Assembly (NCBI GenBank): GCA_023257145.1
Contig: JALRDA010000104.1
Location: 1 to 7,145, forward strand
Direction of reading: 5' to 3'
Length of the DNA stretch: 7,145 nt
Origin: Candidatus Saccharimonadia bacterium
GTDB lineage: Bacteria > Patescibacteriota > Saccharimonadia > Saccharimonadales > Saccharimonadaceae
Shown here: positions 1 through 4,705 of the stretch, piece after piece
Layout: each line of letters starts with the position of its first letter
How positions within the stretch are numbered: position 1 is the first letter of the stretch
Notes under the pieces: generated by a model
Databases searched by the model: none
Seen by the model: the letters and a program-made list of their open reading frames with translations, nothing else
What the model was told of the DNA's origin: nothing
Program-made: the position numbers and the translations under genes

Positions 1-429
1 TTCCGTGAAAGTCAGCGTTATACTAAGGGTATGTTCAGCTGGATTGGCTACAAGAAAAAGGAAATTGAATATGATCGTGACCCACGCATGGCCGGTGAAA
101 CGAAGTGGAATTACCTAAAACTAGTCAATCTAGCTATCGATGGCATTACCTCATTCACCACGGCACCTCTGCGCGTATCATCAGTGCTTGGCATTCTTGT
201 GTCATTTGGCGCATTTATCTACATCGTTTACCTGGTTATTCGCACTACCTTCTTTTACTCAGATCTTGCCGGCTATCCATCGATGATGGCAGTTATTTTG
301 TTCCTCGGTGGCGTGCAGCTGCTTTCGCTTGGTGTTATTGGCGAATATGTCGGTCGGATTTTTAATGAAACTAAACAACGACCACTATACTTTGTGGAAG
401 AATACCACGAAAGTAGTCGTGAAAAATAA
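1..429 (+). CDS. Family-2 glycosyltransferase, C-terminal part (5' end cut by the window)
   Basis: The frame is open from base 1, so only the last 142 residues are present. They match the C-terminal part of polyprenyl-phosphate sugar transferases of the GtrB/DPM1-like GT2 type. The acceptor-side motif QRYTKGMFSWIG is at residues 5-16 of the fragment and AGETKW at 31-36, followed by an amphipathic stretch. Two membrane helices follow (about 59-80 and 94-114), then the typical GEYVGRIFNETKQRP tail. The catalytic DxD region lies upstream of the window. Family members move a sugar from a nucleotide donor to undecaprenyl phosphate on the inner face of the membrane. The next gene is a GtrA-type protein whose GTG start overlaps this stop, which is the classic pairing: this enzyme charges the lipid and GtrA is thought to flip it. 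The sugar cannot be told from sequence. Confidence 0.9.
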   Translation, partial: FRESQRYTKGMFSWIGYKKKEIEYDRDPRMAGETKWNYLKLVNLAIDGITSFTTAPLRVSSVLGILVSFGAFIYIVYLVIRTTFFYSDLAGYPSMMAVILFLGGVQLLSLGVIGEYVGRIFNETKQRPLYFVEEYHESSREK

Positions 430-829
430 CCAACAAAAAATGCGATTTCTTGCCGTCGGCGGACTGAATACCCTGCTTGATTTCGGACTGCTCTTCGCCT
501 TCAAATCACTTGGACCGCCAATTGTAACCTCAAACATCCTCTCAACAACTGCTGCATTTTGTTTTAGCTTTGTCGCAAATAAAAAATTTACATTTAAAAC
601 TTCGGGGACGAACATTCGACGGGAAATTATTCTTTTTATTATCGTTACATTATTTGGTTTATGGGTACTGCAAACGATAATTATTCTGCCACTTACCTAC
701 CTCTTAACTGCATACCAGCTACCCAATGACGTCGCCTTGTTTATAAGTAAATTGATCGCCACGGCCGCAACAATGGTTTGGAATTATCTCCTCTACTCGC
801 GTGTTGTATTCCGGCATAATCAAAAGTAA
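419..829 (+). CDS. GtrA-like four-helix membrane protein (first copy)
   Basis: A 136-residue, very hydrophobic protein with four predicted membrane helices (about 9-29, 35-57, 68-92, 105-128). The family hallmarks are an aromatic/Asn-Lys motif after helix 2 (FVANKKFTF, 51-59) and WNYLLYSRVVF at 121-131 near the C-terminus. GtrA proteins are proposed flippases for undecaprenyl-phosphate-linked sugars made by a GtrB-type transferase; such an enzyme is encoded immediately upstream. I chose the GTG at 419, which overlaps the previous gene by 11 bases, because GAAAG (409-413) sits five bases before it. The ATG at 440 has no ribosome-binding site and would leave almost no N-terminal lead. The frame is open further back to 308, but that part overlaps the glycosyltransferase and does not look like family sequence. 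Confidence 0.85.
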   Translation: MKNNQQKMRFLAVGGLNTLLDFGLLFAFKSLGPPIVTSNILSTTAAFCFSFVANKKFTFKTSGTNIRREIILFIIVTLFGLWVLQTIIILPLTYLLTAYQLPNDVALFISKLIATAATMVWNYLLYSRVVFRHNQK

Positions 830-833
830 TAGT

Positions 834-1253
834 ATGGTCAATTTTAAAATCACTCCTCGTAAAATTCGCTTCGGTCTTGTCAGCAGCATCAGTACCGCAA
901 TCGACTTTACTATACTCCTAGTTGTTACGGGGCTATTTCACCTGCCTCTTATTGGTGGCAACTTCATTTCGACATCAACATCGTTTATTTTTAGCTTTTT
1001 CGCTAGCAAAAAGTTTGCGTTTAAAACGCCCGACCACCATATCAAGAACGAGGCCCTTAAATTCATTATCGTCACCCTCTCTGGTATCTGGCTACTGCAA
1101 CCTGCACTGATGTGGCTACTCGAACCAGTTATTCGGGACTTTGGCATAACAGGTGTATTGGTGATCATTATCGCCAAGCTCATAGCCTCACTCGCCACCT
1201 TTACTTGGAATTATCTATTTTATACTCGGCTAGTGTTCAACAAAAAGAAGTAA
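834..1253 (+). CDS. GtrA-like four-helix membrane protein (second copy)
   Basis: A 139-residue membrane protein starting four bases after the first GtrA-like gene and clearly related to it. Both share SFxxxKKFxFKT after helix 2, FIIVTL.G.W.LQ in helix 3 and a WNYL.Y.R.VF C-terminus. Helices lie at about 12-33, 38-58, 76-97 and 105-128. It is probably also a lipid-linked sugar flippase component, either partnering a second transferase or forming a heteromer with the first copy; this is inference. ATG 834 is preferred to the in-frame GTG at 801, which lies inside the upstream gene, because family similarity begins near IRFGLVSS at 11-18. There is no clear Shine-Dalgarno. Translation may re-initiate from the preceding stop, and a -10-like CATAAT (815-820) lies 13 bases before the ATG. 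The two copies have diverged well beyond a recent duplication. Confidence 0.83.
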   Translation: MVNFKITPRKIRFGLVSSISTAIDFTILLVVTGLFHLPLIGGNFISTSTSFIFSFFASKKFAFKTPDHHIKNEALKFIIVTLSGIWLLQPALMWLLEPVIRDFGITGVLVIIIAKLIASLATFTWNYLFYTRLVFNKKK

Positions 1254-1256
1254 CGG

Positions 1257-1262
1257 TATACT
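1257..1262 (+). promoter_or_regulatory. Possible -10 element close to the glycosyltransferase start
   Basis: TATACT (5 of 6 to consensus) ends 10 bases before the ATG at 1273, which lacks a Shine-Dalgarno. A transcript from here would begin within a few bases of the ATG. A -35 is hard to see: TGTTCA at 1234-1239 with a 17-base spacer matches only partly. The gene could equally be read through from the upstream cassette. Confidence 0.3.
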
Positions 1263-1272
1263 GGTAGTAGTT

Positions 1273-2361
1273 ATGCATATTGTTATTGACGCTCGTATTA
1301 TCAATTCATCCACCGGCCGCTACGTCGAGCGATTACTTCACTACCTTCAGAGGGTCGACACCGAGAACACCTATACCGTCCTCGTCCCCTCAAAAGATGT
1401 AGAGTACTGGACGCCAACAGCTAACAATTTCAGTCTTAAAGTTGCTGATTTTAAAAATTATTCGTTCCAAGAGCAGCTTGGATTTAAAAAATTGCTCGAC
1501 AGTCTTAACGCTGACTTAGTCCATTTCTGCATGCCACAACAGCCAATCGCCTACAAAGGCGCAGTCGTCACAACTTTTCATGATCTAACGCTTTTTGACA
1601 CCTATAATTCAGACAAGAATTGGTTTATCTACCACGCCAAACAATTCATTGGCCGGTTTGTCTTTACGATTGTCGCGCGCAAAAGCCAGCACCTGATCAC
1701 GCCGACCGAATACGTCCGCCGCGATGTCAGCGCTCGCCTTGGCATTGGGACGGAAAAAATAACCGTCACCTATGAAGCTGCTGATACTGTCGAAGGCGAG
1801 CCAAAACCCTACGAGCAACCATTTAAAGAATTCCTGCTATACGTCGGCCAGCAAAGTGACTATAAGAATATTAAGCGACTCGGTGATGCCCATCAAAAGC
1901 TACTGGAGAAACATCCAGATCTAGGGTTGGTTTTGGTAGGAAGAAAGAACGCCTCAGCCTTACAAACAGAAGCCTACTTTACAGACCAGAACTACAAGAA
2001 TATCGTCTTCACTGGCTTCGTAGCTGACGATCAACTAGCGTGGCTATTTAAAAACTGCCAAGCATACATATTCCCCTCACTAATGGAGGGCTTTGGCCTG
2101 CCTGGCCTCGAGGCCATGGCGTACGGGGCACCAGTGGCGAGTAGCAATGCCACCTGTCTTCCAGAGGTTTATGGCAAAGCGGCACATTACTTTACGCCAA
2201 CGAATGTCGACAGTATCGCGCATGCCGTCGAGGACATTCTTTCGAACCCCTCCTACCGCAACGAATTGATCGCAAATGGCTATGAACGCGTGAAAACATA
2301 TTCATGGCAGCGTATGGCAGAACAAACACTTGCTGTATACATGAACGCAATAAAAAAATAA
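1273..2361 (+). CDS. GT4-family (GT-B fold) glycosyltransferase
   Basis: A complete 362-residue retaining-type glycosyltransferase of the group 1/GT4 kind. The N-terminal Rossmann half starts MHIVIDARII and contains TFHDLTLFD at 101-109, typical of mannosyl- or rhamnosyltransferase-like members. The C-terminal donor-binding half has LLYVGQQSDYKN (188-199), LVGRK (221-225) and VFTGFV (245-250). The E-x7-E signature is at E272 and E280 in MEGFGLPGLEAM. No membrane helix or signal is seen, so it should act at the cytoplasmic face, adding sugars to a surface glycan from nucleotide-sugar donors; donor and acceptor are unknown. It follows the second GtrA-like gene after 19 bases. There is no Shine-Dalgarno before the ATG, but a -10-like TATACT sits 10 bases upstream. 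It ends in a hairpin terminator that overlaps its stop codon. Confidence 0.93.
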   Translation: MHIVIDARIINSSTGRYVERLLHYLQRVDTENTYTVLVPSKDVEYWTPTANNFSLKVADFKNYSFQEQLGFKKLLDSLNADLVHFCMPQQPIAYKGAVVTTFHDLTLFDTYNSDKNWFIYHAKQFIGRFVFTIVARKSQHLITPTEYVRRDVSARLGIGTEKITVTYEAADTVEGEPKPYEQPFKEFLLYVGQQSDYKNIKRLGDAHQKLLEKHPDLGLVLVGRKNASALQTEAYFTDQNYKNIVFTGFVADDQLAWLFKNCQAYIFPSLMEGFGLPGLEAMAYGAPVASSNATCLPEVYGKAAHYFTPTNVDSIAHAVEDILSNPSYRNELIANGYERVKTYSWQRMAEQTLAVYMNAIKK

Positions 2362-2382
2362 CTCCATATTTGGAGTTATTTT
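2355..2382. terminator. Bidirectional hairpin terminator between convergent genes
   Basis: A 12-bp perfect stem (2355-2366 with 2371-2382) around a four-base loop TATT. The core is AATAACTCCA paired with TGGAGTTATT. On the + strand it ends in TTTT. On the - strand the run of A's at 2352-2358 becomes a U-tract after the stem, so it can stop the glycosyltransferase transcript from one side and the jag transcript from the other. The left arm contains the glycosyltransferase stop codon. Confidence 0.85.
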
Positions 2383-2402
2383 CGAAATAGAAAACGACTA
2401 AG

Positions 2403-2864
2403 TTATGAGCTTTTTTGTGCAATAATAATTCGGCGTTCGCGGCCTTCACCCTCAGAAAAGCTATGGATATCCTCGTATTCACTCGCGACGTGATGCACAA
2501 TACGTCGATCGGCAGCATTCAGGTCACCAACATACGTATCTCCAGTACGGCGAACTTCTTCGATCCATTCTCGGGCTTGGGTGGCAAGTTTCTCAGCACG
2601 CTGTTTTTTATACTCACCAATATCAACGTTCACACGCGTCAGCTGTGCGTTTTTATTACGTAAAGTGGTCGAAATCACGTATTGCAAGCTGCGCAGCGTT
2701 TCGGCATTTTTACCAATTAAGATACTATTTAATTCTGGCGAGGAAACTGATAGCTCAATGACATCTTCGTGACAGTCGGCGTGCACCTCAACATTACTTC
2801 CGAAAAAAGAAATAATATCTTCAAGGTACTTTTTGGCAAAATCGATCGATTCTTGAGCGTTCAT
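2403..2864 (-). CDS. jag: Jag/KhpB-type KH-R3H RNA-binding protein
   Basis: A 153-residue cytoplasmic protein with a KH domain (about 25-82) and an R3H domain (about 90-150). The R3H signature R-x3-H is at R120 and H124 (DRRIVHHVA), followed by SFSEGEGRERRIII. Jag (KhpB/EloR) binds RNA and in Gram-positives affects cell elongation; its gene habitually follows yidC. Two oddities are visible. The Jag_N domain found in the usual members of about 200 residues or more is absent. The KH loop reads GKNA at 51-54, where the expected GXXG would end in Gly. Its ATG directly abuts the yidC stop (TAA then ATG, no gap) and only a weak purine-rich GAGAAAA precedes it, so translation is probably coupled to yidC. 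The hairpin at 2355-2382 lies just beyond its stop. Confidence 0.92.
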   Translation of the reverse strand: MNAQESIDFAKKYLEDIISFFGSNVEVHADCHEDVIELSVSSPELNSILIGKNAETLRSLQYVISTTLRNKNAQLTRVNVDIGEYKKQRAEKLATQAREWIEEVRRTGDTYVGDLNAADRRIVHHVASEYEDIHSFSEGEGRERRIIIAQKSS

Positions 2865-3809
2865 TTATTTTCTCGCTTTCTGCTTAGTGTCCTTCGCGGT
2901 AATACGGGTGATCGTCGCTGTTTGTGCTGATTTTTGGCGAGCCTTTGCAGTGGCTTTTTTATGCGTCGTCACTGGCGCTTCGTCAGCGATCTCTTCAAGT
3001 TCTTCCTCGTCCTTCTTTAATAGCACCGCCTGTTGGATCGCACCAACGATATTCGACGTTGCATAGTACAATGCTAAAGCGCCAGGCAGGCTGATCATAA
3101 TAAAGAACATAAAGAATGGCATAACCTTCATCATTTTTGTCATAACGACTGCATTCATCTCAGCCTGATCAGCTTGCTTACCCTCTGCTGCTTCAGCCAT
3201 AATTTCACGGAAGCCTTTTTTCGACTCAGCATGTGGCATTGTCTGCTTGCCCATAATGTACTGCGTATAAGCAGCGATAACCGCTAGAATGATCAAGAAA
3301 ATATCAATATGACCAGTTGTAAAGGCTGTTTTCGTAAGATCCACAAAACCTAGAAATGTTTCATTGAACTTATCTGGGTGCTGAATCAGCTCTTTAACCG
3401 GCCCTAGGTTTTCCATGAAGCTGTAGCTAAACTTTGCAATCTGATCACGATGAATCGTAAAGATTTGAATCACACTATAAAGTGCAATAAAGATCGGCAA
3501 TTGAATCAACAAAATACCGATTGAGCGAAATGGATTAACCCCATGCTGCTTGTAAAGCTCAAGCATCTGCATACTTTCGAGTTGCTTGTTGCCCTTAGCC
3601 TGTTTTTTAATTCGCGCCAGTTGTGGCTGCAATTTTTTCATTGCCTGCGTCTGATGTAATTGCTTCTTTACGAGCGGATACAGTGCGAAACGGACTAATA
3701 TCGTGAAAATAATGATACTGACGCCAAAGTCACCGCCAGGAATGATACTATACAAACCAATCAATAGGTTGAAGATCGGTTGTAATACTAATATGTCGAA
3801 AATATTCAC
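2865..3809 (-). CDS. yidC: YidC/Oxa1/SpoIIIJ-family membrane protein insertase
   Basis: A 314-residue insertase that places proteins in the cytoplasmic membrane, alone or with SecYEG. The N-terminal hydrophobic segment (about 5-23) leads into a helix containing the conserved Arg of the hydrophilic groove (R40 in ILVRFALYPL). A charged cytoplasmic hairpin follows (46-95, many K and Q). Further helices are at about 96-117, 167-186 and 230-258, the last with the MPFFMFF..SLPGALALYY signature. The C-terminal tail (264-314) is first acidic and then strongly basic, as expected for ribosome contact. No lipobox cysteine is seen, unlike many Gram-positive homologues, and there is no large periplasmic domain as in Proteobacteria. 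The start is GTG at 3809, supported by GGAG (3818-3821) eight bases upstream. The gap to rnpA is 52 bases, with no yidD between them. Confidence 0.96.
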   Translation of the reverse strand: MNIFDILVLQPIFNLLIGLYSIIPGGDFGVSIIIFTILVRFALYPLVKKQLHQTQAMKKLQPQLARIKKQAKGNKQLESMQMLELYKQHGVNPFRSIGILLIQLPIFIALYSVIQIFTIHRDQIAKFSYSFMENLGPVKELIQHPDKFNETFLGFVDLTKTAFTTGHIDIFLIILAVIAAYTQYIMGKQTMPHAESKKGFREIMAEAAEGKQADQAEMNAVVMTKMMKVMPFFMFFIMISLPGALALYYATSNIVGAIQQAVLLKKDEEELEEIADEAPVTTHKKATAKARQKSAQTATITRITAKDTKQKARK

Positions 3810-3841
3810 GCTTAAAACTCCAGAAAATCTAATTTCCTTTC

Positions 3842-3850
3842 ATTATAACA
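3842..3850 (-). promoter_or_regulatory. Extended -10 promoter for yidC-jag
   Basis: Read on the - strand this is TGTTATAAT, a perfect extended -10 (TGn plus TATAAT), which can work without a good -35; none is seen. Transcription would start near 3835 and give a leader of about 26 bases carrying the GGAG of yidC. It lies in the 52-base gap after rnpA, so yidC-jag can probably be transcribed independently of rnpA as well as by read-through. Confidence 0.6.
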
Positions 3851-3861
3851 GATATAGATCG

Positions 3862-4209
3862 CTACTTGTAGAGCTCTGCTTGTTCGAACAACTGTCGTAT
3901 CGTATCTTTCAGCTCGTCGGCGGGCAAATTAATAACTTCGCTTGAAAAAATCATAATTGCAACATCATGGCTACGAGTAATCTCAGGGAGTTGATGACGT
4001 ACGATCTCATAGATGCGGCGGCGCATACGATTACGCCCGACGGCGCTTTTGTGGACTTTTTTACTGACGACAACTGCGAAACGGGAATGCGTACGGTGCG
4101 GATTAGCAGTGTATTTGATGGTGATTAAGCGTGAACGAATAGCCTGCCCGTTTTTATACACATAACGGAGACTTCCATGGCCATGAAAACGATTAACGAA
4201 TGCTAACAT
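3862..4209 (-). CDS. rnpA: RNase P protein component
   Basis: A 115-residue basic protein, the usual length for this family. It helps the RNase P RNA cut the 5' leader from pre-tRNAs. The diagnostic RNR motif is KSAVGRNRMRRRIYE at 54-68 (R59, N60, R61), preceded by the SRFAVVVSKKVHKSAVGRNR strand-helix region. The N-terminus contains NRFHGHGSLRYVYKNG, similar to what I recall from Saccharibacteria. It follows rpmH as in most bacteria, but a terminator and a probable promoter lie between the two genes. No Shine-Dalgarno is visible before the ATG at 4209; a perfect TATAAT lies 12 bases upstream, which suggests a very short leader. The RNA subunit gene is not in the window. Confidence 0.96.
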   Translation of the reverse strand: MLAFVNRFHGHGSLRYVYKNGQAIRSRLITIKYTANPHRTHSRFAVVVSKKVHKSAVGRNRMRRRIYEIVRHQLPEITRSHDVAIMIFSSEVINLPADELKDTIRQLFEQAELYK

Positions 4210-4221
4210 ATAGTGAAATCT

Positions 4222-4227
4222 ATTATA
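4222..4227 (-). promoter_or_regulatory. Candidate -10 of an rnpA promoter
   Basis: On the - strand this reads TATAAT, 12 bases before the rnpA ATG. The best -35 at a 17-base spacing is TTTTAT (4245-4250), which is poor and lies within the U-tract of the rpmH terminator. If used, the transcript would have only about 4-8 bases before the ATG, consistent with the lack of a Shine-Dalgarno. Confidence 0.5.
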
Positions 4228-4246
4228 CCTCAGATAGCTCGGTCAT

Positions 4247-4283
4247 AAAAAATACACTCACCAAATTACTGATGAGTGTATTT
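4247..4283 (-). terminator. Intrinsic terminator of rpmH
   Basis: AATACACTCA (4251-4260) pairs perfectly with TGAGTGTATT (4273-4282), and one more A-T pair makes an 11-bp stem around a 12-base loop. On the - strand the stem is followed by six U's (4252-4247). It lies 15 bases beyond the rpmH stop and 38 bases before the rnpA start, so it should end or attenuate rpmH transcripts before rnpA. Confidence 0.8.
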
Positions 4284-4297
4284 ATATCTACTGATTA

Positions 4298-4435
4298 CTA
4301 AACAGTAAGTTGAGCGCGTCCTTTGATTCGTCGGCGCTTAATCACTGCGCGGCCAGCTTTTGTGGCAACACGAGCACGGAATCCGTGTGTGCGGGCGCGG
4401 TGTCGCGTGTGTGGTTGGTGAGTTCGTTTTGGCAT
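4298..4435 (-). CDS. rpmH: Ribosomal protein bL34
   Basis: A 45-residue, highly basic protein beginning MPKRTHQPHTRHRARTHGFR and ending GRAQLTV. It carries the family pattern MxKRTxQP..., HGFRAR, ATKAGRAVI and RRRIKGR. bL34 is a small protein of the large ribosomal subunit that packs against 23S rRNA. It lies immediately beside the origin and divergent from dnaA, the common bacterial arrangement. The ATG at 4435 has no Shine-Dalgarno at normal spacing, and a good promoter puts the transcription start within a few bases of it. Stop is TAG. The opposite-strand frames across this stretch are shadows. Confidence 0.97.
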   Translation of the reverse strand: MPKRTHQPHTRHRARTHGFRARVATKAGRAVIKRRRIKGRAQLTV

Positions 4436-4444
4436 ATCTTTGTT

Positions 4445-4473
4445 ATTGTACCTATTTTTGCTGTTTTTGACAA
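4445..4473 (-). promoter_or_regulatory. rpmH promoter
   Basis: On the - strand: TTGTCA (4473-4468), a 17-base spacer, then TACAAT (4450-4445). Each box matches 5 of 6 consensus positions at ideal spacing. Only nine bases separate the -10 from the ATG at 4435, so the predicted start is at about 4436-4440 and the mRNA would be nearly leaderless. Confidence 0.7.
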
Positions 4474-4519
4474 GATGCAGCTTGAATTTAATAGGTTAGT
4501 ATTTTCTAATATTACGAGT

Positions 4520-4557
4520 CTATCCACAGAAAATATCCACTTATCCACATATTCACA
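4520..4557 (+). repeat. Head-to-tail DnaA-box array
   Basis: Four boxes against TTATNCACA, all in the same direction: CTATCCACA (4520-4528, 8/9), ATATCCACT (4533-4541, 7/9), TTATCCACA (4541-4549, 9/9) and ATATTCACA (4549-4557, 8/9). The last three form an 8-base tandem repeat (ATATCCAC, TTATCCAC, ATATTCAC), so consecutive 9-base boxes share one base. This would load DnaA as a directional filament. Confidence 0.75.
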
Positions 4558-4564
4558 GGGGTTG

Positions 4565-4570
4565 TATAAT
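4565..4570 (+). promoter_or_regulatory. Candidate distal dnaA promoter, -10 box
   Basis: A perfect TATAAT on the dnaA strand. A -35 is poor: TTATCC (4541-4546) at 18 bases lies inside a DnaA box. Transcription would begin near 4577, inside the inverted box at 4573-4581, leaving a leader of about 130 bases before dnaA. Confidence 0.45.
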
Positions 4571-4572
4571 AC

Positions 4573-4581
4573 TGTGGATAA
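4573..4581 (-). promoter_or_regulatory. Perfect DnaA box, inverted
   Basis: TGTGGATAA, the exact complement of TTATCCACA, lying three to eleven bases after a TATAAT. It would cover the transcription start of that promoter, so DnaA bound here could repress its own gene as well as take part in origin assembly. Confidence 0.75.
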
Positions 4582-4624
4582 CTAGCACCTCTAATCGTAT
4601 CCTTCTTTTCACCCTCTGTTATGG

Positions 4625-4653
4625 TTGTGGAAAACTATGTGCCACTGTATAGT
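4625..4653 (+). promoter_or_regulatory. Candidate proximal dnaA promoter overlapped by a DnaA box
   Basis: TTGTGG (4625-4630), a 17-base spacer, then TATAGT (4648-4653, 5/6). The -35 overlaps TGTGGAAAA (4626-4634), whose complement TTTTCCACA matches the relaxed box TTWTNCACA. The predicted start is near 4660, giving a leader of about 46 bases. The overlap suggests autoregulation by DnaA. Confidence 0.4.
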
Positions 4654-4687
4654 AATTAGCAACACACATTACAAAAGAATAGGTTCC

Positions 4688-4696
4688 AGGGGAAGG
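4688..4696 (+). promoter_or_regulatory. Strong ribosome-binding site that fixes the dnaA start
   Basis: AGGGGAAGG followed by nine bases and the ATG at 4706. It is the strongest Shine-Dalgarno-like sequence I found in the window and decides between this ATG and the longer open frame beginning with TTG at 4625. Confidence 0.75.
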
Positions 4697-4705
4697 TTTT
4701 TACAC

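Larger units (their letters stand above)
4436..4705. other. Probable oriC segment between rpmH and dnaA
   Basis: A gene-free 270 bases with the rpmH promoter at one end and the dnaA leader at the other. It contains a same-direction run of DnaA boxes (4520-4557), a perfect inverted box (4573-4581) and a TTTTCCACA-type inverted box (4626-4634). The stretch 4482-4519 is about 77% A+T by hand count and abuts the boxes, so it is a candidate unwinding element. The position beside dnaA, with dnaA-dnaN on one strand and rpmH-jag on the other, fits a bacterial chromosomal origin. Function is inferred. Confidence 0.75.

Noticed and set aside
4467..4495. A perfect TTGACA on the + strand (4467-4472) as the -35 of a dnaA promoter back-to-back with the rpmH promoter
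   Set aside because: No reasonable -10 follows at 15-19 bases; the best hexamers match only three or four positions. The box is largely the same DNA as the TTGTCA used on the other strand.
4342..4548. A 68-codon - strand frame overlapping rpmH in another frame
   Set aside because: It crosses the rpmH promoter and the DnaA boxes, and L34 is read unambiguously in a different frame.
4310..4585. A 91-codon + strand frame opposite rpmH
   Set aside because: It is antisense to a certain L34 gene and runs into the DnaA-box array; there is no sign of coding beyond the shadow of rpmH.
4625..4705. An N-terminal extension of DnaA by 27 residues from a TTG start
   Set aside because: The extension does not resemble DnaA, overlaps a DnaA box and candidate promoter, and the ATG at 4706 has a far better ribosome-binding site.
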